NCBI GenBank assembly: GCA_945871905.1
Contig: CAMBXL010000001.1
Span: 310,001 to 374,000, forward strand
DNA: 64,000 nt
Source of the DNA: Chitinophaga pinensis
GTDB taxonomy: Bacteria > Bacteroidota > Bacteroidia > NS11-12g > UBA955
Direction: 5' to 3'
The position numbers and the translations under genes are program-made. Under the pieces are notes generated by a model. The model did not search any database and had not been told where the DNA came from. It saw nothing but the letters and a program-made list of their open reading frames with translations. The number at the start of each line of letters is the position of its first letter. Positions within the stretch are counted from its first letter, which is position 1. Positions 40,741-50,136 of this stretch are shown here, one piece after another.

Positions 40741-43700
40741 ATGTTAAAAAAACACATTATTTTATTCTCCCTGTTAGTTGTTGCTCATTTCGGTTTCGCT
40801 CAACTTAATAATCAAAAAGGACTCTTATGGCAAATTACTGGAAACGGGCTTAAAAAACCAAGTTATGTCTATGGCACTATGCACGTAAGTCAGAAAATCG
40901 CCTTTCACTTAGGTGATTCATTTTATATTGCCCTTTCTAAGTCTGATGTAGTAGCCTTGGAACAAAATCTAGACAGTGTCATTCACAAATGGATTACCGA
41001 TGATGAAGAGGCTTCAGAAGCTAACAAGGTTGAACAAAAAAGTACTTATGGTTTTCTTAATCTCTATACTTTTGGACTAAGTAGTTATAACAAAAAATTG
41101 ATAGCTAAGAAATTGAGCGCCGAAGCCCGTGAAGTTAATTATTTACTTAAAAGAGGTGATCAAGATGATTTTGAAGAAGATGCTTGGCTCGATTTATACA
41201 TATACCAATTGGCCAAAAAAATGGGTAAGGATTTTACAGGTGTTGAAGGGTTTGAAGAAAGTCGAGAATTAGTGAAAATAGCGGGCAAAGAACCTAAGGA
41301 TGCTAAACCTAAAAAGAAATTCAAAAGAAGTACTTATCAACTGAGACAACAAATGGGAGATGCCTATCGCAAAGGGGATATTTATATGATTGATTCTATT
41401 GATAGAATGACCGAAAGTGAACACTATTTGGAATATATGCTATATAAACGCAATGCAAATATGGTTCGTCGAATGGATTCTATTATGAAGTTAGGTAAAG
41501 TCTTGTTTACTGGTGTTGGTTGTGCCCACTTGCCGGGTGAAAAAGGAGTACTAAATATGCTGATAGCACAAGGTTATAAAGTAAGAGCTGTGCAAAGTAT
41601 CGCAAAGGAAAAAAGTAAAATGGCTAAAAAGTTTGAAGAGAAAAACTACGTCCATAAATACAATACTTTTACGTCCGACGATGGCTTAATTTCAGCCTCT
41701 TTGCCTTCAAGATTGTCGCAAATAAATGACAATAGTTATTTCACAACATACCTTTCTCCCGATTTAGCCAATAGTCACTATTTTCAAATCGAAAAAATTA
41801 AATCGAATGCAATCTTCTCTGGAAAATCTCCTGAAGATATTTTAGAAGAAATAGATACGATGATTTTCGAAAATATTCCGGGTGAAATAACCAACAGAAA
41901 GGCCATTATGTCCAACGGTTTTAAAGGGATTGAAATAGTAACTAAACTGAAAACAGGTGATTTGAATCGTTTTCACATTCTCGCTTCACCATTCAATATC
42001 TACATAGTTAGATTGTCTGGGAAAAAGAATTTTGCGATTTCAAAGGATGCTAATAATTTCTTTAATTCATTAAAAATTAATGAGGGTCAAAATCTGAATT
42101 GGAACTCAACAAGTAGTCCCGATAGTGTTTTTAACATACAACTCCCCGTTTATAACAAAGCGACTAAGTTTGCTTCAATTAATAAAGCGGACCCATCTTA
42201 TGAACATTTGGTTTATGAAAAAAACACAGGAAATACCTATCTAATTAAACAATTGGAAGTTGTTAATCAAAATTATTTGGAAGAAGATACGTTTGAATTA
42301 CAGGTAATGTCTTTAGGTTTTGCTTCAACCGATAATTTTACACCAATTAATCGACAGTTTATACAATTAGAGGGTTACCAAGGCATGGATGTAACTTATG
42401 AAAACAAACTCAAAAATAAGATACTGGCCCGTTTTGTTTTGGTAGGAACAAGATACTTAATGTTTGTATTAAGACCTTCACAAGAAGCCGATTTTAGCCA
42501 TATTTTCTTCAAATCTATTTCTTTTAATCAAAGACCCAAATATCAGTATTTTGAATATTCAGATACTTTAATGCATTTTAAAGTAAAAACCCCAATCAAT
42601 CCAAGTTTGGTAAAGGAAAGTTCAAATGAGGACTACTATGGTTATGAACCTATTGATGACGATGAAAAAAAACGCAAAGATTTTTATCAAGGTTCCTTCA
42701 ATGAAATGTATTTTATTCCTGAAAATACCCACGATTTTATAGCCGTAAAAAGATACCAATATGGATATTATGAAAATCAAAGTAAATTGCCAACGGCGTA
42801 CTACAATTCTTGGAAAAAAACAGCTTCTTTAAAAGTGACAGGAGAAAGTTATTTTGAAAAGAATGGAGTTAAATACAGCTTGTTTTCATACACTGATACC
42901 AACACCCATCGAATCATCAAAGTGCTTAATTCTTTGAATGGGATTAATCGTTATTATGTCGAAGCTTACACTGACTCAATTAAAGGGAATAGTGATTTTG
43001 TAAATACATTTATCAATACTTTTGAAATTATTGATACTGCTCGTAAAGGAGATATTTTTGAGAAAAAAGGCTACCGTTTTATCCAGGATTTTGTAAGTAA
43101 AGACAGTATCAAAAGAAAGTCAAGTATCAGCTATTTAGAAGATATTGAGTTTACTAAAAAAGATTTTAAAGCTTTGTGTAGCATCATTGATACCATATCT
43201 ATGAAAGGAGATGCAGCCCCAATAAGAACCTCATTGATTGAAAAGTTAAGTGCCATTGATAGCGCATCTAACATAACTATTCCTTATTTGCAAAAATTGT
43301 ATAATCGCTTTTCAGACACTGCTTATTTGCAAATAGTCATTTTAAAAGCAATTGCGTCTCAAAAAAACAGTATTGCTTATCAAACCATTAAACCCATTCT
43401 TGCTAATGATTTGCCAATCTCGGATGATGAAGATGAAATGGAATCTATGCTTTATGCCTTTTCGGATTCATTAAAATTGACCAAACAAATATTGCCTGAG
43501 TTAATTGCTTTAACCAGTATTTATGAATACCGAAATACTGCTTATAGAATGTTGTCCATAATGAAAGATAGTGGTATTATCAATGAAAAAGATTATGCCA
43601 ATATTCATGACAGATTAGTGTTTGAAACCACTATTGAATACAAGCGAATGATGGCAGCTTTGACTAAGGATGAAAATGCCGAAAATGTCTATGAAACGAG

Positions 43701-44436
43701 GTCATTTTACAATATGATGGGGTATAGAATTCCTGAAAAAAACAATAGAGAAAGCTATGATTATGATGATGGTTTTTATTCTCATGATTTGCTTTCTGAT
43801 ATTTTAGATTTGTCATTGCCATTGTATAATAAAAGCAATTCATTAAAGGGGGTTGTAAATAAAATATTAACCATCACTAATAATACCAAGCGTTTAAGTT
43901 TAATGCCCGTTTTGCTTAAATATGAATTGTATTACCATGATTCTGTGTTTATGTCTTTAGCAAAAAACAAAGATACACGCAATGAATTGTACTCTATCTT
44001 GCACAAATCTAAAAAGTTAAATAAGTTTCCTAAAGAGTTCTTAAACCAAAAAGATTTCGTTTTAGCCGAACTATACGCCCTTTCAAGTGAGTATAATAAA
44101 ATTGATACTGTTGAGTTTTTATCTACAAGAACACTTATTTTGGGTGAAGACACAAGTTTAGTTTACTTGTATCAATATCAAATTGAAGATGAGTCAAATT
44201 GGTTCTTGTTTGTATCATCATCGCTTCCAACTGATACCACAAAGCTTAACGCCGATTTAAGTAAAGTACTTTTTGAAAGTGAGACGAGAATGTTAGGGTC
44301 ATTAGAAACTAACGAAGAGGTTTTTTCTTCCATTATGTTTGATACATTAATGGCTTACAAACGAACTAATAATGGCGGCTATTACAACAGATACGCTAAT
44401 TCCAGAAAATACAGAAGCTCTTACAGTAGATACTAA
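40741..44436 (+). CDS. TraB/GumN-domain protein with very long C-terminal region
   Basis: 1231 aa. A signal peptide ends near FGFAQ. A TraB/GumN domain (about residues 22-290) shows the YGTMHVS motif near residue 43 and the GVGCAHLPGEKGVLNML motif near 257, which with nearby acidic residues form the proposed metallo-hydrolase-like site. The remaining ~900 residues contain several repeated units beginning TFTSDDGLISASLPS, SPDSVFNIQLPVYNKAT and DTLMHFKVKTPINP, about 180 residues each. They look like repeated beta-rich domains, followed by a helical repeat-like stretch (about 810-1200). No C-terminal T9SS signature was seen. It is unusually long for the family. Its stop overlaps the convergent hemW stop in CTAA. 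Confidence 0.78.
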   Translation: MLKKHIILFSLLVVAHFGFAQLNNQKGLLWQITGNGLKKPSYVYGTMHVSQKIAFHLGDSFYIALSKSDVVALEQNLDSVIHKWITDDEEASEANKVEQKSTYGFLNLYTFGLSSYNKKLIAKKLSAEAREVNYLLKRGDQDDFEEDAWLDLYIYQLAKKMGKDFTGVEGFEESRELVKIAGKEPKDAKPKKKFKRSTYQLRQQMGDAYRKGDIYMIDSIDRMTESEHYLEYMLYKRNANMVRRMDSIMKLGKVLFTGVGCAHLPGEKGVLNMLIAQGYKVRAVQSIAKEKSKMAKKFEEKNYVHKYNTFTSDDGLISASLPSRLSQINDNSYFTTYLSPDLANSHYFQIEKIKSNAIFSGKSPEDILEEIDTMIFENIPGEITNRKAIMSNGFKGIEIVTKLKTGDLNRFHILASPFNIYIVRLSGKKNFAISKDANNFFNSLKINEGQNLNWNSTSSPDSVFNIQLPVYNKATKFASINKADPSYEHLVYEKNTGNTYLIKQLEVVNQNYLEEDTFELQVMSLGFASTDNFTPINRQFIQLEGYQGMDVTYENKLKNKILARFVLVGTRYLMFVLRPSQEADFSHIFFKSISFNQRPKYQYFEYSDTLMHFKVKTPINPSLVKESSNEDYYGYEPIDDDEKKRKDFYQGSFNEMYFIPENTHDFIAVKRYQYGYYENQSKLPTAYYNSWKKTASLKVTGESYFEKNGVKYSLFSYTDTNTHRIIKVLNSLNGINRYYVEAYTDSIKGNSDFVNTFINTFEIIDTARKGDIFEKKGYRFIQDFVSKDSIKRKSSISYLEDIEFTKKDFKALCSIIDTISMKGDAAPIRTSLIEKLSAIDSASNITIPYLQKLYNRFSDTAYLQIVILKAIASQKNSIAYQTIKPILANDLPISDDEDEMESMLYAFSDSLKLTKQILPELIALTSIYEYRNTAYRMLSIMKDSGIINEKDYANIHDRLVFETTIEYKRMMAALTKDENAENVYETRSFYNMMGYRIPEKNNRESYDYDDGFYSHDLLSDILDLSLPLYNKSNSLKGVVNKILTITNNTKRLSLMPVLLKYELYYHDSVFMSLAKNKDTRNELYSILHKSKKLNKFPKEFLNQKDFVLAELYALSSEYNKIDTVEFLSTRTLILGEDTSLVYLYQYQIEDESNWFLFVSSSLPTDTTKLNADLSKVLFESETRMLGSLETNEEVFSSIMFDTLMAYKRTNNGGYYNRYANSRKYRSSYSRY

Positions 44437-45545
44437 ACAAATAGTTTTGAGGCTATAGCATCAGCATAAAGCATCCCTTTTGGACTTAATTTTAAGGCTT
44501 TGTCGTTCAACACGACAAAGCCTTTTTTTATTTCTTCGGTTAATTGTTTTTTTAGGTCGTCTACTGGAATGTCTAATTCATTCAATTTCTCAATATCAAT
44601 GCCATCACTCGTTCTTAAGCTAGTCATTAGGTATTCATTGATTCTGTTTTCTTTGCTCAATTGTTCTTCTTCAAACGGTCGTTTATTGTTTGACAATGAT
44701 TCTATATACAATTTAATGTCTGAAAAATTCCAACTTCGGGTAATAAGATTGTATGAATGAGCGGATGGTCCAATGCCAAGATATGGTTCCCCAGCCCAAT
44801 AGGAAGAGTTGTGCTTTGCTTTTTTGCCTTTTAATGCATAATTACTGATTTCATAATGCTCATATAGGTTTTCTTGAAGAACTCTATCGGCCATTTCAAA
44901 TTGTTCGGCACTTAAATCATCATTCGAACTTGGATATTGTCCTCTTTTAATCAGTTTTTCCCAAGGTGTGTTTGGTTCAAGTGTTAATCCATAACATGAA
45001 ATATGATGAACCCCTAATGTAATAGTTTTATTTAAATTACTCAGCCATTGTTCGTGGGTTGAATTGGGAATTCCAAAAATTAAATCAATACTTACTTCAA
45101 AGTTGAGTTTTAAGGCCTCTTTAATGGATGATTCAGCTTCTTCACTATTATGAGCTCTGTTCATCCACTTGAGATGAGAATCGAAGAAGCTTTGAACGCC
45201 TATACTCAATCGGTTTATCCCCATTGATTTCCACTGAATAAGTCGTTCCAAGTTAATGTCATCTGGATTAGCTTCTAATGTTAACTCAGAGATTTCAGTT
45301 AAATCATAGTTTGCTTTTACCGAGTTTATTATGTTTTCAAGATAGTTAAATTCAAGATAGGAGGGAGTGCCTCCGCCAAAATAGAGTGTTTTGATAGGTT
45401 CTGTGATTTCATTGTTGCGTAATGCTATTTCTTTAATGAGGGCATCTACCAACAGTGATTGGTTTTTTTTACCTTTTTCGAAGTAAAAATTACAATAAAT
45501 GCACGCTTGTTTACAAAAAGGGATGTGAATATAAATACCTGCCAT
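44433..45545 (-). CDS. hemW: Radical SAM heme chaperone HemW
   Basis: 370 aa from ATG 45545 (MAGIYIHIPFCKQACIYCNF). The CX3CX2C cluster motif is C11, C15 and C18. Further motifs are LYFGGGTPSYLE, TLEANPDD, RLSIGVQSF and DLIFGIPN, plus a C-terminal winged-helix segment. HemW is related to oxygen-independent coproporphyrinogen oxidase but delivers heme to target proteins. The relation to HemN is only by family; HemW is favoured by the length and the missing second cysteine-rich N-terminal extension. The window's ActA carries six heme motifs, so heme delivery matters here. Confidence 0.92.
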   Translation of the reverse strand: MAGIYIHIPFCKQACIYCNFYFEKGKKNQSLLVDALIKEIALRNNEITEPIKTLYFGGGTPSYLEFNYLENIINSVKANYDLTEISELTLEANPDDINLERLIQWKSMGINRLSIGVQSFFDSHLKWMNRAHNSEEAESSIKEALKLNFEVSIDLIFGIPNSTHEQWLSNLNKTITLGVHHISCYGLTLEPNTPWEKLIKRGQYPSSNDDLSAEQFEMADRVLQENLYEHYEISNYALKGKKAKHNSSYWAGEPYLGIGPSAHSYNLITRSWNFSDIKLYIESLSNNKRPFEEEQLSKENRINEYLMTSLRTSDGIDIEKLNELDIPVDDLKKQLTEEIKKGFVVLNDKALKLSPKGMLYADAIASKLFV

Positions 45546-45688
45546 TTCAGAAGGCAAAGTAAAGGCAATTAAATTACATTTCGACTGAAAATCAGGACTT
45601 AAATCTCTATTTTTTGAGAATATAATTAAGATTTATTTGGGTTTTAAGGAAAAAATATGTTTAATTTGTTAAAATAAAATAAAATAGT

Positions 45689-46495
45689 ATGGCTACAATC
45701 AACAAAATTCTCGTGCCATTTGCCAATTCTCCATCCGCAATTGGTGCTCTTAAAACTGCAATCTCAATTTCAAAACTTTTGAATTCAAAATTGTACATTA
45801 TTCACGTTGTAACTTCTTTGTCTGAGTCAAATATAATTGACCAAATCAGAGAAGTTTGCAACTCAGAAAATATGCAGTTTACATTTATTGAGAGAAGTGG
45901 GCAAATCCACAAAGAAATTATTAAAGTGGAAGTTGAATTAAGTATTGACTTAATTGTTATGGGTGCTTATGGCGTATCTGGTTGGCAACAATTGTGGGTC
46001 GGTAGCAATGCTTTTAAAGTGGTTAGTACTTCGCATTGTCCTGTTTTAACTTTACAAGGTGATGTGTCCTCTTTTGTTGGATTCTCTAAGATTATGTTAC
46101 CTTTGGACGACAGTGAAGAAACCAGACAAAAAATCAATCACGTTAAATTGTTTGCTAAAGCATTTGATACAGATGTGTTGATTTTTAATGTTTCTAAAGT
46201 GATGAAAGTAGAGTCTAGAGTTAAGTTAGCTAAATACGCTCATCAGGTAGAAGAATTGTTGAGCAAGGAAGGGATTAAAACCACCTTTGATGAAAGTTAT
46301 GGTAACAATGTTGCCGAGGATTGTATCAAATTTGCCCAAATGCATAAATGTGACTTAATAACAATTATGACGGAAACAGAAAATACCAATAGTTTTTTTA
46401 TGGGCACCTATGCACAACAATTGGTAAGCACTTCTACAATACCTGTTTTAACGATTCACTCTCGTTCGGTTACTAAATTACAAAGTTTAGCTTAA
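45689..46495 (+). CDS. Universal stress protein with two USP domains
   Basis: 268 aa, tandem USP (UspA) domains. The first has the ATP-type loop GAYGVSGWQQLWVGSNAF, fitting G-x2-G-x9-G-S, in the form seen in ATP-binding USPs. The second (SKIMLPLDDSEETRQKINHVKLFAKAF.. MTETENTNSFFMGTYAQQLVS) lacks that loop and is probably non-binding. Both start with (I/K)ILVPFANSP or MLPLDDS. USP proteins respond to starvation or stress. It stands alone, and no regulatory site was identified. Confidence 0.92.
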   Translation: MATINKILVPFANSPSAIGALKTAISISKLLNSKLYIIHVVTSLSESNIIDQIREVCNSENMQFTFIERSGQIHKEIIKVEVELSIDLIVMGAYGVSGWQQLWVGSNAFKVVSTSHCPVLTLQGDVSSFVGFSKIMLPLDDSEETRQKINHVKLFAKAFDTDVLIFNVSKVMKVESRVKLAKYAHQVEELLSKEGIKTTFDESYGNNVAEDCIKFAQMHKCDLITIMTETENTNSFFMGTYAQQLVSTSTIPVLTIHSRSVTKLQSLA

Positions 46496-46519
46496 TCTCC
46501 CTTTTTTAAACGGTTGAAT

Positions 46520-46540
46520 AACATTACTGTCGGTAATGTT
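46520..46540. promoter_or_regulatory. Inverted repeat upstream of the E1 dehydrogenase gene
   Basis: AACATTAC (46520-46527) and GTAATGTT (46533-46540) are perfect reverse complements around TGTCG. No T-run follows, so it is unlikely to be a terminator. It could be an operator or a transcript hairpin in the 115-base gap between the two genes. Confidence 0.45.
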
Positions 46541-46610
46541 GGGGTAGATTTATTGCAGTTTTTTAGGCTATTTTTTTTATTTTTCGTAACATTGCAACTC
46601 CAATTTAATA

Positions 46611-48656
46611 ATGGTTACAAAAGAGATTTTACTAAAGGCTTATCTATTAATGTCGAAAGCCAGATGCATGGCTACAATATATGAAGAAAACCGACCTATC
46701 ACAAAATATGTTCACTCCACAAGCAAAGGACACGAAGCTATTCAAATAGCAGCAGGTTTTTTGTTGAAATCTATAGATTATGCAGCTCCTTATTACCGTG
46801 ACGAAAGTATGCTTTTGGCTATCGGTATGCAGCCTTACGAGTTGATGTTACAATTACTCGCAAAGGCTGATGATCCCTTTTCTGGTGGTAGAACCTATTA
46901 TTCTCATCCTTCTTTAAAAAGAGAAGGAATGCCAACTATTCCACACCAAAGTAGTGCAACTGGTATGCAAGCAATTCCCGCAACAGGAATGGCGCACGGT
47001 TTAAAATACAAAGAAAGTCAGGGTTTGTTAGAGTCCATCGAACCTCCAATAGTATTGTGCAGTATTGGCGACGGAAGTATGACAGAAGGGGAAGTGAGTG
47101 AAGCGCTTCAAATGGCTGTTTTAAAGGAATTACCAATTTTGTATTTAGTTCAAGACAATGATTGGGGTATTTCTGCAAGCGGTGATGAAATGAGAGCAAT
47201 GGATGCCTATGAATTTGCGGCAGGATTTAAAGGACTCAAAAGAGTACGAACTGATGGAAGTGATTTTGTAACGTGTTATGAAGACCTACAATCTGCTGTG
47301 TCTTGGGTAAGAAAAAACCGCAAACCAATGTTGTTGCATGCCAAAGTGCCTTTATTAGGTCATCATACAAGTGGTGTAAGAAGCGAATGGTACAGAGATG
47401 ATTTTGAACAAGATATTGCAGACGACCCTTTTCCAAAATTAAAAAAAGTGTTGTCTGATTTGGGAGTGTCTATCCAACAATTGGACGAGATTTATAAAGA
47501 AGCGGAATTAGAAATCAAAGAAAGTTTTGAAAGAGCAGTCAATGCGCCACAACCTTTGCCTGAAACATTATACCTCCATGAATTTGCAGAGACTCCAATC
47601 AAAGAAGAGGCCGGAGAGCGCTGTCCTGTTGGAAAGGAACCTATTGTAATGGTTGATGCAGCATTGTTTGCCTGTGACGAAATACTTAAGAACCATCCTG
47701 AAGCACTTTTATATGGACAAGATGTTGGAATGAGATTAGGAGGTGTGTTCCGTGAAGCAGCAACATTGGCAAAAAAATATGGGAAAGACAGAGTTTTTAA
47801 TACCCCTATCCAAGAGGCTTATATCGTTGGTTCAACAGCAGGAATGAGCGCTGTAGGTTGTAAACCAATTGTTGAAATTCAGTTTGCAGATTATATTTGG
47901 CCGGGTATCAATCAGTTGGTCGAGGAATTGTCAAAAAGTTGTTTCCTTTCTAACGGTCAATTTCCAATTCAATCATTGATAAGAATCCCTACAGGGGCTT
48001 ACGGTGGTGGAGGTCCCTATCATTCCGGTACCGTAGAAAGTAGTATTCTACAGATTAAAGGCATAAAAGTAGTTTACCCAAGTAACGCCGCCGATATGAA
48101 AGGGTTGTTAAAAGCCGCTTTTTATGACCCTAATCCAGTGGTTATGTTTGAGCACAAAGGGCTCTATTGGAGTAAAGTACCCGGAACTGAGTTGGCCAAA
48201 ATGCCAGAACCATCTGAAGATTATGTGATTCCTCTTGGTAAAGCTAATATTGTTCAAACCGCTAGTGAAGATGCCGTGAAATATGGAGAATCAATAGCTG
48301 TAATTACTTATGGAATGGGTGTTTATTGGGCTTTAAATGCTTCTAAATCTATGAGTGAAAATGTTGAGATTGTGGATTTAAGAACTTTAAATCCTTGCGA
48401 TGATGAAACTATTTTTAAAGTTGTAAAAAAACATGGTAAAGCCATTGTTTTGACCGAAGAAACTTTAAGGAATTCATTTGCCGAAGCAATAGCAGGAAGA
48501 ATTCAAAAAAATTGTTTTCAATATTTGGATGCGCCAATAGAAATTGTGGGGTCAGCTAATTTACCAGCAATCCCTCTTAATGTTGAACTCGAAAAAGAAA
48601 TGCTTCCAAGTGCTGAAAAGTTGAAAATAATAATGGAAAAACTGTTGGAAAACTAA
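46611..48656 (+). CDS. Fused alpha/beta E1 2-oxoacid dehydrogenase (branched-chain type)
   Basis: 681 aa. The N-terminal half is the E1 alpha subunit with the thiamine diphosphate motif GDGSMTEGEVSEALQMAVLKE..DN near residue 152, plus HTSGVRSEWYRDDFEQDIADDPF. The C-terminal half (from about 340) is E1 beta: LLYGQDVGMRLGGVFREAATL, FNTPIQEAYIVGSTAGMSAVG, VEIQFADYIWPGINQLVEE, PVVMFEHKGLY and VVDLRTLNPCD. Such fused E1 proteins are common in Bacteroidota and work with E2 and E3 to oxidise pyruvate-like or branched 2-oxoacids. Neither E2 nor E3 is in this window. ilvE at 6810 makes the branched-chain substrates likely. Confidence 0.93.
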   Translation: MVTKEILLKAYLLMSKARCMATIYEENRPITKYVHSTSKGHEAIQIAAGFLLKSIDYAAPYYRDESMLLAIGMQPYELMLQLLAKADDPFSGGRTYYSHPSLKREGMPTIPHQSSATGMQAIPATGMAHGLKYKESQGLLESIEPPIVLCSIGDGSMTEGEVSEALQMAVLKELPILYLVQDNDWGISASGDEMRAMDAYEFAAGFKGLKRVRTDGSDFVTCYEDLQSAVSWVRKNRKPMLLHAKVPLLGHHTSGVRSEWYRDDFEQDIADDPFPKLKKVLSDLGVSIQQLDEIYKEAELEIKESFERAVNAPQPLPETLYLHEFAETPIKEEAGERCPVGKEPIVMVDAALFACDEILKNHPEALLYGQDVGMRLGGVFREAATLAKKYGKDRVFNTPIQEAYIVGSTAGMSAVGCKPIVEIQFADYIWPGINQLVEELSKSCFLSNGQFPIQSLIRIPTGAYGGGGPYHSGTVESSILQIKGIKVVYPSNAADMKGLLKAAFYDPNPVVMFEHKGLYWSKVPGTELAKMPEPSEDYVIPLGKANIVQTASEDAVKYGESIAVITYGMGVYWALNASKSMSENVEIVDLRTLNPCDDETIFKVVKKHGKAIVLTEETLRNSFAEAIAGRIQKNCFQYLDAPIEIVGSANLPAIPLNVELEKEMLPSAEKLKIIMEKLLEN

Positions 48657-48711
48657 ATTGTATTTGTTTTTCTACTCTTTTTTGATTTAATTTGAATAAT
48701 AGTAGAGAATA

Positions 48712-49641
48712 ATGAGCCAATTTTACACTCCTTTTTTTCGTTTTTTTTTCATATTTGTTTCGGTCGTAATGGTCGTATCTTGTTCCAAAAAAGATGCTAC
48801 TGTTGTTCCTAATAATAAACCTAAATCTTATGACGATGTATCAACTGTTAAGGTTGAAAATTATATCAACCGAATCTATATTGATTTATTGGGTAGAGAA
48901 CCTTTAGATGCTGAATCAATAAGAGATTTAGAATTATTGAGAAAAGGGGATTTATCAATCAAAAGTAGGCAAGATGTTATTATGAGATTAATGACAGATT
49001 CCATTTTTGTGCCAGGAGATTCATCATACAGAAGAGCCTACTATCAAAGAATTTATGATTTAACTAAAGCAAGATTGCTTGAAGGAGCGTCAGAAGAAGA
49101 AATAAGTCAACCTATTGGAATTGCGCAGTTTTCATTATTGACCTCAAGGTTATTGGGCGATTCAATTGGCGTGTTTTCTGCCATGGCTACTATAGATAGA
49201 TGTAAAAATGTTCTCAAATCCAGAAGAGCATACCAAGTTGGTCAAATCCAAATAGGAGACATGTATGCTTACATGTTGGATAACCCAATTTATGATGTAA
49301 TTAATATGAATTCATTCAATTTTGTGAATGCGTCTTTTGATGATTTGTTTTTTAGATTCCCAACTAGAGATGAGTTTAGTATTGGTTTCGAAATAATAGA
49401 AAAAGGCAAAGGAGGATCACTTTTTGGAGGTTATGCTGATAATAAGTATGCCTATTGTCAAATGTTAGTTAAGTCGAGGGAATTCAGCGAGGGTTTAATA
49501 AAATGGTGTTACCTTACTTTAGTGGGAAGAGAACCGACTACCCAAGAAACGGTAAACCTAATGGATGATTTTTACAAAACAAAGAATTTACAAAAAGTTC
49601 AACTTTTAATAATGAGTACAGATGAATATGCACAGTTTTAA
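48712..49641 (+). CDS. Lipoprotein with DUF1549/DUF4214-like 'LLGREP' motifs
   Basis: 309 aa. The lipoprotein signal ends at VVSC (lipobox). The region YINRIYIDLLGREPLDAESIRDLELLRKGDLSIKSRQDVIMRLM resembles the N-terminal segment of planctomycete DUF1549 proteins, and a second copy CYLTLVGREPTTQETVNLMDDF..LLIMSTDEYAQF lies at the C-terminus, as in DUF4214-like helical repeats. It is the first gene of a six-gene operon. Function is unknown. It ends overlapping the next ORF start by 20 bases. Confidence 0.75.
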   Translation: MSQFYTPFFRFFFIFVSVVMVVSCSKKDATVVPNNKPKSYDDVSTVKVENYINRIYIDLLGREPLDAESIRDLELLRKGDLSIKSRQDVIMRLMTDSIFVPGDSSYRRAYYQRIYDLTKARLLEGASEEEISQPIGIAQFSLLTSRLLGDSIGVFSAMATIDRCKNVLKSRRAYQVGQIQIGDMYAYMLDNPIYDVINMNSFNFVNASFDDLFFRFPTRDEFSIGFEIIEKGKGGSLFGGYADNKYAYCQMLVKSREFSEGLIKWCYLTLVGREPTTQETVNLMDDFYKTKNLQKVQLLIMSTDEYAQF

Positions 49642-50119
49642 ACTAATCTTTATCTTATTTGGTCTTCTTTCTTTTATTGCTTGTCAAAAAAAGACCGAGT
49701 ATCAAGTCGTTAATACAGATTCTTATGGAGATAATTTAAATAAGAACAAGGCCAAATCAAACATTGAATATCACAGTATTTTAACGACAAATTTATTCCA
49801 AAAACCATCTTCGGTAAATGAATTAAGTCGCACTGATAGGGTCATTCAAAGCTGTGGTGATAAATCTTTAATCAACGAGGTTATTATTAGTAACTATATG
49901 AACTCTAGTCAAGTAAAATTGCCTACTAGAAAATTTATGGTGGATAGTACTGAACGTTTTATTGAAGAAACCTACGTTAGGTTTTTTATTAGAAGACCAA
50001 CAGAAGCAGAAAGAACATGGTTCAGAAATTATATAAACGCGAACAAAAGTAATCCTAATTTTTCTCCTGAATTAGTTTATACCGCTTTTGCAGCCTCTGA
50101 TGAATATTTTTTCTATTAA
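49622..50119 (+). CDS. Small lipoprotein, shorter relative of the preceding gene
   Basis: 165 aa. A lipobox is seen in LLSFIACQKK. The C-terminal RFIEETYVRFFIRRPTEAERTWFRNYINANK..LVYTAFAASDEYFFY shares the (L/I)xRxPTxxE..S(T/D)EY layout with the preceding protein. It overlaps that gene by 20 bases and is followed by the DUF1501-like gene 17 bases on. It may form a partner with the first lipoprotein at the outer or inner membrane; this is inference. Confidence 0.72.
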   Translation: MNMHSFKLIFILFGLLSFIACQKKTEYQVVNTDSYGDNLNKNKAKSNIEYHSILTTNLFQKPSSVNELSRTDRVIQSCGDKSLINEVIISNYMNSSQVKLPTRKFMVDSTERFIEETYVRFFIRRPTEAERTWFRNYINANKSNPNFSPELVYTAFAASDEYFFY

Positions 50120-50136
50120 AAATTAAATCACAAAAA

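Noticed and set aside
44433-44436. Overlapping convergent stop codons as a special signal
   Set aside because: Sharing CTAA between convergent genes is a normal result of compact genomes.
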